In this document: positions 11,023 to 21,466 of the stretch, in pieces
Numbering within the stretch: position 1 is the stretch's first letter
How the letters are laid out: each line of letters starts with the position of its first letter
Origin: Lactarius indigo
Lineage: Eukaryota > Basidiomycota > Agaricomycetes > Russulales > Russulaceae
NCBI GenBank assembly: GCA_025766275.1
Contig: JAFKAC010000019.1
Span: 806,001-870,000, forward strand
Direction of reading: 5' to 3'
Length of the DNA: 64,000 bases
Program-made: the position numbers and the translations under genes
The notes under the pieces: generated by a model
Told to the model about the DNA's origin: nothing
The model's database searches: none
Seen by the model: only the letters and a program-made list of their open reading frames with translations

Positions 11023-14000
11023 TTTAAATTGTAATTCTGTAATCATGACGCGCTTTCGTTCTCTTCGAATCCCAGTCTCAATACGCACGAATTACCAAAT
11101 GGCCGACATAAGAGCACTGGTGGACTCAGGAGCCACCAACAACTTCATACACCCAAGCTTTATAAAAAAGATGGGTATCGGCACACAGCCACTGGCCCAG
11201 CCAAGAAAAATTTGGAATATCGATCAAACGGAAAATAAAGCTGGGTCCATCACTCACTTCACCGATCTTGATGTATACACCAAAGGATATCACAGAACAA
11301 TGCGATTCCTCATAACAGACCTTGGAACCGAGGAGATCGTGTTAGGATACCCATGGTTGGCAACCTACGAGCCAACTATCAACTGGCGTGACGCGGTAGT
11401 GCATGAAGAAATCATGCCAGTAGTGATCAGTACGCAGGACAGTCTCCACCAACGTACCATTATCGCTGCGGCCCTCACTAATGATCAGAAGGGAGAAATA
11501 GTCGCGGACCTAGAGGATGTATATCTACGCGCTACTACGTCCACCGAACTGGCGATTCAAGCAAAAAGAGAAGAACCACCCGTGGAACTACCAGTGGTGT
11601 ACCAAGCGTTCAGGAAGCTCTTCAGTGAAGAAGCATCTCAATGCTTCCCTCCCGCTAGGCCATGGGATCATGCCATTGACTTTAAACCAAATACTCCATC
11701 AGCCATAGACTGTAAAATATACCCACTAACACAAGAAGAAGAGGGCAAGCTCAAGGAGTTTCTAGACGAAAAACTCAAGCAGGGGTACTTACGCCCTTCT
11801 ATCTCCCCATACGCATCATCGTTTTTCTTCGTTAAAAAGAAGGACGGAAAACTATGCCCAGTACAGGACTACCGGGTAATCAACTCCCATACCATACGCA
11901 ACCAATACCCTCTTCCCCTTATTCAAGACCTCATCTATGACCTCAGCAATGCCCACATCTACACCAAGCTCGACATCCATTGGGGGTATAACAACATTCG
12001 CATTCAGGATGGAGATCAGGAAAAGGCGGCCTTTAAAACCAAATTTGGCCTCTTTGAACCAACGGTCATGTTCTTTGGCCTTACAAATTCACCTGCGACC
12101 TTTCAGACAATGATGAACCACATCTATTGGGATATGATCGCAAAACACGAACTCCACAGCACCGTTATCTGGGTGTACATGGACGACATCGGGATTGCGA
12201 CATGCGAAGGTCACGACTCCGTGGACCACATCGCAGCGGTCACAGATGTCCTTCACGTTGCCCAAGAACACAATCTGTACTTTAAACTCGAGAAATGCCT
12301 CTTCCACCAACCTCGGATGGATTACCTGGGGGTAATCCTTGAAAAGGGGGTAACTCGCATGGATCTGGTAAAAGTTTGGGGTATCAAGGATTGGCCAACA
12401 CCAATGAAAGTCAGGGACGTACACTCTTTCTTGGGTTTCTGCAACTTTTACTGCTTATTCATCCAAGGTTTTGCCACACACGCCCAACCGCTACACCGAC
12501 TCACAAGAAAGGACACTGAATGGCGGTGGACGGAGGAAGAAGACCGCGCGTTCAAAACACTCAAATGCCTTGTTACCAAAGAACCAGTGCTGGCACATCC
12601 CAACTTGCAAGAGCAATTTGAACTAGAGGTTGACGCCTCCGGGTTTGCGGTGGGTGCAGTTCTTCTGCAGAAGAAATATGACGGGTGCAAGCACCCAATA
12701 GGATACTACTCTGCAACGCTGAGCGAAGCAGAACGTAACTACGATATCTACAACCTAGAGCTTCTCGCCATCGTAAAAGCTCTCCGGCACTGGTGTCCCC
12801 TGCTCGCAGGATCCCCACACAAGATCAAAATATTCTCAGATCATTTGAACCTGCAGTACTGGAAGACACCTGCAAAAGATCAGTCGAAGGGTCACCTGGG
12901 AAGTGCTGGAACTGATGGAATACGACTTCGAAATCCATCATATCAAAGGGAAGAACAACGGCAGAGCAGATGCGCTATCAAGACGACCGGATTACGATCA
13001 GGGGGAAGAAGATAATCAAGGTGTGGTCATCTTACCTCGGGAGGTATTCGTACGAGCCACTAATGTTGCACTGCACACTGGAAATACATCCTATGATGCA
13101 ACAACTGAGGCGACGACAAGACCCCGCTATAATCAAAACCTGGATCGACGCCCATCGCCTCAAAAAGATAGAAGGAGAATGGTACAAGGATGGGACAACT
13201 GGTGATTACGGGACCTATGACGACATACCAGGCTATCATACAAGACCATCATGACCCGCCAGTACATGGGCACCCCGGGATAAGTAGGACACAACAAATC
13301 GTAGAACGACACTACTGGTGGCCGAGCATCCGCCAAGATGTGTATGAGTATGTCATGGGATGCGCTGACTGTCAGCGAAACAAAGTCAATACCAGACCAA
13401 CCCGTGCCCCATTACACCCAATTACTGCTGCCACGGATGCCCCTCCTTTCCACACCATCGCCCTAGACTTCATTACCAAACTGCCAACCTCACAGTCATG
13501 CGACAGTATTCTGACCATCACTGACCACGACTGTAGCAAGGCATCCATATTTATCCCATGCAATGAAGAGATCACGGCAGAAGGAACCGCAATTCTGTAT
13601 GTCAATCACGTGTTCAGACGATTTGGGCTACCGCGTAAAATCATCAGCGACCACGACCCCCGATTTACCTCCAAATTCACATGAGAAGTATGCCGTATAC
13701 TGGGCATCCAACAGAACATTTCCACGGCCTATCACCCACGCACGGACGGGCAGTCTGAGCGAACCAATCAATGGCTCGAACAATATCTGCAATTCTGGGC
13801 TAACGAGTGCCAAGATAACTGGGCGGAGTATCTCACCATAGCAGAATTCGCTCATAACAATTGGCCCCACAAGCACACGAAACAATCGCTGTTCATGCTC
13901 CTGATGGGATACAACCCGACGGCTGATTGGACGGATAAGCCATCCCCAATTCCAAATGTGATCACCAGACTGACACAGCTAAAGGAAGTGCACCAACTTG

Positions 14001-15720
14001 CTCAGGACCTTATCAAAAGGGCACAAGATAGCTGGGTCCGGCATAAAGATACCCCGCGCTATCAAGTCGGCGACCAAGTATGGCTGGAAGGAAAACATCT
14101 ACGGACCAATCAGCCCACGGCAAAACTAGCGGTGCGACGCCACGGACCGTTTAAGGTGGTTCAGGTGATGTCCCCTTACAATTACCGTCTCGAACTTCCC
14201 ATGCAGTGGAGCATCCATCCAGTGTTCCACATCGATCTTCTCACCCCATACAAGAACACAACCTTTCATGGCGAAAACTTCCCACGTCCACTGCTGGATC
14301 TTGTGGAAGGTGAAGAGGAGTACGAAGTTGAGGCCGTTATAGACTCCCGGCATTTCGGGAGAAGGAAGAAATTGCAATATCTCGTCAAATGGAAGGGCTA
14401 CCCAGACTCGGAGAACCAGTGGGTCGACAAGGACGACGTGTTCGCCCCAGAAGTGATAAAGGAGTATCAAGCGAGCCGAACAGCTGTACGACATCTTAAA
14501 AGCCAGCCCAAGGACGATCAGGAAGAGTATCACTCCTACATCCAATCCTCTTATACCTCTATGCCCACCTCTCCTCTCAGACATGTCACCACAGCGATCC
14601 TCCTCGACCAAGTCGCACAAGACGCCACCAACCTTGTCGAAGACAACAAAGAAACCATGGTTCAACAGGTCCAGCTCACTCCGTACACACCTGCAAACAT
14701 GCGAGCGGGGCATATCACCGCTCAAGAGTGGGCTAATGTCCTACAGAGGTTCCCCGACCCGACTCACCAGCCCGACGATGAGCAGCAGCATGCCATCCCT
14801 CACATCTTCCGAGACGACAACAGCAATTGAGAACCCGTTGCCATCATCCCCCCAGGTGACAACCTCATCGGCACATGGGGAATTCTCCCTGCCAACCGTC
14901 CCCTTCGAAGACCCAACAGGAGTTAGAAGCAGCGGAGGATTGGCGGAGAGTGGCGAAGAAGTGGGCCGACGAACAACTGCGCTTAGCGCAGAGGAGATTG
15001 AGCAAGTTGCGGCAGCGCAGGCAAGTGCTCCCTAACGACGACGCTCACGCTGATGATGAAGATTACTACCCGGTCAGACACCCCCTCCTTCGAATGCACA
15101 GCCACCCTACTAATCCCTGAATCACCCCATGGCTTGTTCACACCGACGGAACCGCCATGTCTCAAGGATGTGTGTGACTGCCTGGCATCGCACTTCACAC
15201 CCCCATCACGCACGACGATGACCCCACGCAGGTCCTTGTGCCTGAAGGGTTCAGGGTGAATCGACAGCCCCATTACATTCACTTCCCCATCACTGGACCC
15301 GACGGCGTAGAGAGGAACGCCAGTCACGTTCAGATTGTCGGAGGTGCGAATCCCTTTGTGCTGGGGCTTATTCCCGGTTCCCCCCATCTTTACGGCAAAC
15401 CTCTCTACGCTTTCCCGATGCTATTGGCTGTGGGACGCGCCTTCATCACCCATGAGGACTTGGTCATCCTCACCTCCGACAAGATTACGGACCGTGCGCT
15501 GAACCGCATCGGTGATGAGTCCCTGACTGCGGAGGTAACGCATTACCGGGTGGCCGCATATGAAGAAGAGAGGCTTGCTGCTTGCATCCGCCAACTTCAG
15601 GCCATGTGGTTGTTGGCGAGGGATGACAAGAGGGACTGCATTTACCGGCTGGAGAGGGCCAATGTGTTCGAGAGGATTAGCGACAAGCAGTCTACGTGGA
15701 TGGCACGGGACTTTCGGTGA
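10983..15720 (+). pseudogene. Pol of element A
   Basis: The pol frame opens at the frameshift site (GFLECLNPSAWVRA). It holds protease LVDSGAT, reverse transcriptase with VYMDD (12175-12186), RNase H (ELEVDASG), integrase zinc finger (HH..CADCQRNK), integrase core (DFITKLP, SDHDPRF, DGQSERTNQW) and a chromodomain (EYEVEAVIDSRHFGRRKKLQ, YLVKWKGYPDSENQW). A further conserved C-terminal region (EGFRVNRQPHYI to WMARDFR) ends at 15720. Damage: a +1 shift near 12865-12885, further shifts near 13090-13130 and 13195, TGA at 13682-13684 and 14828-14830, and frame changes between 14830 and 15238. The enzyme would copy element RNA and integrate the DNA; the chromodomain is thought to steer integration to marked chromatin. 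Confidence 0.88.
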
Positions 15721-15750
15721 GTCTGGGGTCTCACACTGAAAAGGGGGTGA

Positions 15751-16190
15751 TGTTACGGTTGCATGTATCGAACCCTTACTGTACCGGTTGTGGCTACGGC
15801 GGTAAGGTAGATTAGTCACAGACTTGGGGTTTACGATAGGAGTTAGGTGATGAAGGATGACTCGACCCTAGTACAGGTAGTAGTAGTACTAGGATTGCGC
15901 TACTTACACGATACGTTGGACGCTACATTACTGTGACTCATAGCAGCGCTTGAAAGCCTGCTCTTCTTGTATTTAAGGTAGCTGCGGAAGACCAAGATAC
16001 GCCATCTTGGTCTTCTTCAATCGTCACTTCTCTGTTCTCATCTCTATCCTGATTAGAGTGCTGCGGTCATACTAGTGTCTTTGAACATCTAGAAGTTGCC
16101 TTCGTGCCATACGCTGCTGAGCGTGATTAGCTAAGTTACCAAGTCACCTTATCGAAGCTCAAGTCGAGCTAACGTCATGACAGCGTTACA
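15751..16190 (+). repeat. 3' LTR of element A
   Basis: 440 bp, same length and layout as the 5' LTR, followed by TCATC (16191-16195). Confidence 0.92.
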
Positions 16191-16195
16191 TCATC

Positions 16196-16720
16196 AATAA
16201 AGCAGTGATTACATATGACTTCCAAGCATTTGGTCCCCTGCTTCAATGACTCCTTTACTTGTTCTCTGGCTGCTTTGGAAACTCGAGTGTAAATTAGATT
16301 TTCAATATTGATTGGGTGATCATGATCCTTCTGATAACACCCTAAAAGGACATTTTTCCTGGGGTAAGCCTTGAGATCTACTCTGCAAGTGCATCCAGTC
16401 TGCTTAGAGCTGATCTTGCGGATCTGATTTGGGTTCTTCTTTTCATAAGGTTTGATCCCACCAGTCCCTTGACACGTGCACTAGTAGGTGCGCTTCCAGG
16501 AGTAATTTAAACCTTTAGGTTCTGTCTTGGCAAGGCGAATTTCAACTGAATCTGCCTGCTTCACTTCCTGTCACCATGTGTCAAAACTAGCCAGAGAATC
16601 CCAAGATAGATTGTAGTGGCCAGGCTGTTGGTCATACCAGAAGCTTCCTCAGGCATGGGAATTACCATTCTTGTTGTTGTCCAGTATCATGGGCTGAGTG
16701 GCTGGCATGGCAGGTGCCGC
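16196..16720 (-). pseudogene. MULE transposase, N-terminal FAR1-like part
   Basis: Minus-strand translation gives WDSLASFDTW, VKQADSVEIRLAKTEPKG, NYSWKRTY, CTCQGTGGIKPYEKKNPNQI, KQTGCTCRVDLKAYPRKN and VLLGCYQKDHDHPINI. The Cys/His pattern C-x-C ... C-x-C ... C ... H-x-H is that of FAR1/FLYWCH-type DNA-binding domains at the N-terminus of MULE transposases. The part continues across the Gypsy insertion into 8540. In-frame stops (TAG after KRTY, TGA after FDTW, TGA after NSHA) show decay. Confidence 0.65.
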
Positions 16721-17050
16721 TGAGGTAATAGATAAGTGAAAGGGAGGAAGGGTTGTCATGAAGATAAGTTTGCAAAATTAGGAAGGCAGACTCCACTGCT
16801 CCCTACTCATTACTGACCACAAAATATATAATAAATGGTTTATATTGGGTGCACACTTGGGTTTAGTGGAATATAGAGGCATCAAGGCTGATGCCTGTGC
16901 AGCTGGACTGGAATGTAGTGACTTTAGTGCACCGGCAGTTTCCTTATTTGTGAGTTATATTAAATATTACCAAGGAGAATAACTACTTTAATTATTTTGT
17001 ATCTGTGTCAGCCGCACCACCGGTTTTGCTTCTGCCATGGAGACTCCCCT

Positions 17051-18690
17051 CTTTCACCCCCCAACGACTTTCCCCCCACTGCCCCCACCCTTATCCTCCC
17101 CCATCGCAGGGCGCCCTCCCTCCCTCCTCCTCCCTCTCCTCCCTCCTCCCTCCTCTTCCCCTACATCACGTGCCACCCCATTCGTGTGCAGAGAGGGTGC
17201 ACAAAGGTGAGTTGCTCACCCTCCCCTTCCCCCTATCCCTGCGCTGACTGCCTCCCCTTTGCACAGAGAAAGGGGGTGCAGGGGGGCACAAGGGTATGTT
17301 GCCCCCCTCCCTTTCCCCTCCCTCCACCGTCTGTGCCCCCCATCTGCGGAAAGAAGGCGCATGAGGGCATGCACCTCCCCCCCCTCTCCTCTCCCCATTG
17401 CACCCAGCCCCCTCCCTTCACCCCCAGTCCGCGTCACTCCATTCACACAGAAAGGGGGGGGGAGGGGCCACAAGGTACACCCCCCCCCCTTCCTCCCTTC
17501 GCCTCCAGCCCGCACCACACCATTCCCGTGGAAAGGGGTGCGTGCAAGGGCACACCGCACCGTTCGCGTGGAAGGGGGGCACATGAAGGTATGCACCCCC
17601 CCCCTCTCCTCTGTTGCACCTGATCCCCCCCTCCCTTTCACCTCCAGCCCACGCCACCCCATTTGCATGGAATGGGGTGTGTGCAAGGGCATGCCACGCT
17701 GTTTGTGTGGAAGGGGGCACACAAAGGTACGCACCCCCCCCCCTCTCCCCCTCTCCCCCTCTCCCCTGTTGCACCTGATCCCACCCCCCTCCCTTTTGCC
17801 TCCAGCCTGTGCCACCCCATTTGTGTGGAATGGGGTGCGTGCAAGGGTACATCATGCTGCTTGTGCAGAAGGGGGGCGTACGAAGGTACGTACCCCCCCC
17901 CCTCTCTCCCTGTTGCACCCGACCCGACGCCCTCCCTTTTGCCCCCAGTCCGCACTGCACCATTTGCACGGAAAGGGGGCACATGAGGGGACATTGGCCC
18001 CTTTGCAGGGGAAAGGGAGGCATGATGGCATGCTGCCCGCCTCCTCTTTCCCTGTAGCCACACTGCCACCCCAATCACGCAAAGGGGGCTATCGTCCCCC
18101 CCTCTCCCTGTTGCCCTCCACCTCCCCTCCCCCCATGGCCATGCTGGCCCATTTGTGTGGAAGTGGGGTGCACAAGGACCCACCACCACTCCCCTTCCCT
18201 GTGGCCACAGTGCCCCACTTGTGCAGAAGGGGCGGATGAGGGCACACTGCCCCCTCTCCCATTGCTGTGCTGCCCCGTTTGCACGGAAAGGGGGCATGTG
18301 AAGGCAAAGCCACCTCCATCCTATGGGGCGGTGTGGAAAGGGGCGCACATGGGGGAACTGTCCCCATGCGTTGTGCAGCAGGCAGGGCCCGTGATCTCCC
18401 TGTGGGTGTGTTTACTGTGCCTGCCCGTTTTCATGCACTACAGTACAACTTAGAAAAAAAAAAGATGTAGATTAAATTAGATAATAAAAAATATATTTTA
18501 TCTTTTTGTTAAGCTGTGGAACTTTCTCAAAAAAACATATGAGGTCCATGTATATGAATAAGGAAGTTGGCTTTTTAACTGAGCTTGAACTTTGTTCAGG
18601 GATGTCCGTTTTGTGAAGACAGAAAAACACGTGACTTCTTGGCACCTTCCTTTTTGAGGAAGCAATTCTCTGTGGAAAAACGGTGCCTGG
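17051..18690 (-). repeat. right terminal inverted repeat of the MULE, C-rich on this strand
   Basis: This is the reverse complement of 5671-6996 but about 300 bp longer because it has more copies of the inner tandem unit. The region 18480-18690 is nearly identical to the inverted left end. The open frames on both strands follow from the repeat and have no coding features. Confidence 0.75.
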
Positions 18691-18735
18691 CAAAGCCCAT
18701 ATGGGCCCATTTGTCATGCCACTGCCAGGGTGTGC

Positions 18736-19015
18736 GTCGTTCTGTAACAGATCCTGCCTGAGGCAAAGGACTCTGAGTTGGATCCCCACTGAGTGGAAGG
18801 ACTCCTAAATGCTGATACAATTGCCACTGTCAACTGGACAGTGACAAAGGTCCTCTTGTTCAAGCACAAGAGCTAGGCTATAGAGAAGAGGACTGTGGTG
18901 GAGAAGAGAGGATTGTGCTGAGGGACAAGACAGTAGATTGACGAAGCCAAAGCTAAGGAAATACAGAATATACTAGGGGGTTTATATAGCTAATGTTTGG
19001 GGGTGCCAGCAAGGT
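18736..19015. other. unassigned spacer between MULE and element E
   Basis: No ORF of note. It contains TTTATATAGC near 18981 and ends AAGGT directly before the LTR of element E. Confidence 0.5.
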
Positions 19016-19514
19016 TGTTATGGTACGAACTCATTACACGACTCATGACCGGTTATGACTACAGTCCAGCATTGATATTAGTCATGGACTCTTACATCGT
19101 ATCAGTCAGCATAGTAGTTCGCATGTGATTGTGACTCATGTATGACTCATTCCTAGGATAGCGGTACTAGGGTTCGAGCTAGTTATGCTATTGGCTATTT
19201 ACTATTCTAGTGGCGCTTTAAAGCCTGCGCGTATCTGTATAAGTAGTTGACTCGGAAGACCAAGAGTCCCCATCTTGGTCTTCTTCAATCCACCACTTGA
19301 CTCGTCTTCTGAACGCCTTAGTCTCGGACTAAGTGTACTTCCACTGACTATCCACCAAGGGATAAGTCCTCTTCCCCTTTTACTGCAGTGTGTGCCGGAG
19401 TGCCCCTGTTCAGTTTGCATTGGGTTGACACGTGATCCCCATTTGCCTTTACTTCACTAAGTCGATTATGCCTCTTTTGAGTCCAAGTCGGACTAACGCT
19501 GGTGGAGCGTAACA
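19016..19514 (+). repeat. 5' LTR of element E
   Basis: Begins TGTTATGG, ends GCGTAACA. TATA-like TATAAG near 19237; the inverted pair AAGACCAAGA / TCTTGGTCTT surrounds the likely start at 19272. Confidence 0.9.
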
Positions 19515-19516
19515 TT

Positions 19517-19527
19517 AAGACCAAGAT
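19517..19527 (+). promoter_or_regulatory. primer-binding site of element E, self-complementary
   Basis: AAGACCAAGAT, 2 nt after the LTR, is complementary to ATCTTGGTCTT at 19272-19282. Confidence 0.7.
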
Positions 19528-19534
19528 CCTCATC

Positions 19535-20291
19535 ATGGCGTATTCGACCCGAGACCAGTGGACGTCCTTCTGTCCTTATCATATTGAACGATGAGGAGAT
19601 CGCAATGTACCAACAAGATTCTTAGGAGCAGCCCAGTGGAGAGAACAAGGAGAAGATACCGGATACTTCGTAGAATTCAACGGCCCCAGCCGCTTCCGAC
19701 CCGTTGAGTTCAACTTTGAACATCTTTGTTGGGTCGAGGTTACTTGGAATCCCATAGATCGTCGCTGGGATATTATAAGACCAGCAGGAAGAAACTACAA
19801 CTGCGACATCGACGTACGAGAGCTTAACAGCCGTGCAGATTACGGTCCTATTGACGGACAAGCACAAGAACACACAGACGAAGGAATTAGTGGGGAAGAA
19901 GCCTCCGAAAGTCAATCACCAAGCAGAGGAACAACACCAGCAGAAGAAGCTAGTTTAGGGGCCATTGGCGACCACATCATACAGCAAACTGAGTCTCTAA
20001 CTATCCATCAACCCGAACCAGAAGTAATCCACATTCACAGCCCAGCAGTCGCGATGGCAACTGCCACCATTACACACGAAGAGGTGCAACTCACCACTGA
20101 GGCAAGGGATCAAATAGCCCTCAAAGAACAAAGACGCATCGCAGAAGAATCACGAGCTAACTTGGCTCCCATCAACCCATACACCGGTCATCGAATGACC
20201 GACGATGATGTAGCAATCCATCGCGCCATTGGACCAGACGTAGCCAATCCCCCCAGTGGAGGAGGTGGACCTCCTGGCGACTTACCAGGAG
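19535..20291 (+). pseudogene. Gag of element E, N-terminal segment
   Basis: Starts with a real ATG (MAYSTRDQWTSF). TGA at 19592-19594 follows IER. The frame then runs through ADYGPIDGQAQEH, PINPYTGHRMTDDDVAIHRA and a Gly/Pro-rich stretch, until it is cut at 20291 by LTR F. It continues at 28967 and at 37030. Confidence 0.85.
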
Positions 20292-20920
20292 TGTTACGGT
20301 TCTACCCTCACGACCCTGGCAAATGGCGATACGAAGGACGCAATCATGCGAAGAAGAAGAAGATGACAAAGAAAAAGTTGAGATAAGCCAAAAAACAAGA
20401 GATAAGTGCCCCGGCCTGCAATTCCACTGGACCTTTTGCGACGATGCGCAGAATTGCAGGTTCCACCGACCCGGGTAAAGCAATATCCACATTGCCCATC
20501 ATGTGACCCCGGCATGTGACCTGGCTAGAATGCACCAGAAGAGTCCAGATGAGCTTGTGCCTGGCTGACTGATGCTTGATACCTGATGACTGATACTGAC
20601 TGCGGATGACTCATAGACGATTATACTGTCACAATAAGGATGACTGATACCTCGTTCTGATTGGTTGACTGACTGTATGCTTACACATTCCCGATGACAC
20701 TTTTACTGTACGATTACTCACCCTAGGATCGTTGTATTAGGGTTTCGGAGTTTGAACCTTACCATAGCTAGGGTATAAGTAGGGTAGCTTGTATCCCCAG
20801 TTCCCTAGCTTGAGATCTTGTGGAATTGTACCTGCTGTTTGCGGCTTTCCCTCTATCTTTTGAGCTGGGCTGTTTGCCACCCTTTGGGCTGTCTGCTCAT
20901 CCCCCTTTCTCCTCCTATCT

Positions 20921-20925
20921 ACCAT
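20921..20925 (+). repeat. target-site duplication of element B (left copy)
   Basis: ACCAT, repeated at 28792-28796. Confidence 0.92.
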
Positions 20926-21435
20926 TGTAACGTCGCCACGACGTTAGCTCGACTTGAGCACGGATAGCGGTAACAACTTAGCGGTATAGCGATCCTATCG
21001 ACCTGAAGACACGGAGGTCCAAGCCTTCGCCCGAGTGAATACACGAAGGTACACCGGCGAATTGAATGTCCTTAATTACGAACGGAGTCGGGCAGCTGCT
21101 TCTGAGGCAAGGCGAAGAAAGAGAAAGAAGGAAAACAAGTGGCGATTCAAGAAGACCAAGATGGCGTATCTTGGTCTTTGGAAGCCGGTATAAATACAAG
21201 TCAAGCAGGCTTACAAGCGCTGCCTATGAGTCACAGTGTAGTAGCGTCCAACGTGTCGCGTAAGTATCTCAATCCAAGTACCACTACTACCAGTATTAGT
21301 GGCGTCGGGCATCAGTCAGCTATCGTACCGTATCTCCTATCACACTACCGTATCACCGTGAGTAAGTCCGCGACTAATCTACCTTACAGCCGTAATCGCA
21401 ACCGGTACAGTAAGGGTCCGAGTCGAAACGTAACA
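20926..21435 (-). repeat. 3' LTR of element B
   Basis: 510 bp, near-identical to 28282-28791. Confidence 0.95.
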
Positions 21436-21466
21436 TCACCCTCTTCTTTAGCGTGAGACCCCAGAC

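Larger units (their letters stand above)
8546..16190 (+). mobile_element. Gypsy (chromovirus) LTR retrotransposon A
   Basis: A 7645 bp element with 440 bp LTRs that begin TGTTACGG and end TTACA, flanked by TCATC. Order: LTR, self-priming PBS, gag, pol (protease, RT, RNase H, integrase, chromodomain, C-terminal extension), polypurine tract (GAAAAGGGGGTGA, 15738-15750), LTR. It lies inside the MULE transposase gene, probably in an intron between the FAR1-like part and the catalytic part. The LTRs differ at several positions and the coding part carries at least six stops and several frameshifts, so it is inactive and older than B and C. Confidence 0.92.
5628..18735 (-). mobile_element. Mutator-like (MULE) DNA transposon, decayed and split by Gypsy element A
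   Basis: The element is bounded by long inverted repeats (about 5671-6996 and 17051-18690; weaker similarity reaches about 5628 and 18735). It encodes on the minus strand a transposase with a FAR1-like N-terminus, a MULE catalytic core and a C-terminal SWIM zinc finger. Without the 7.65 kb retrotransposon the element would be about 5.5 kb. The exact ends and the 8-11 bp target-site duplication typical of MULEs could not be fixed by eye. Stop codons and a damaged splice donor show it is no longer autonomous. Confidence 0.7.

Noticed and set aside
17005..18453. ORFs up to 326 aa with Pro/His-rich products
   Set aside because: Same repeat in inverse orientation; no domain, no splice structure, and the frame depends on repeat length.
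20054..20386. ORF of 110 aa ending in a Lys-rich tail
   Set aside because: It is gag of element E running into solo LTR F; the Lys-rich end is LTR sequence.
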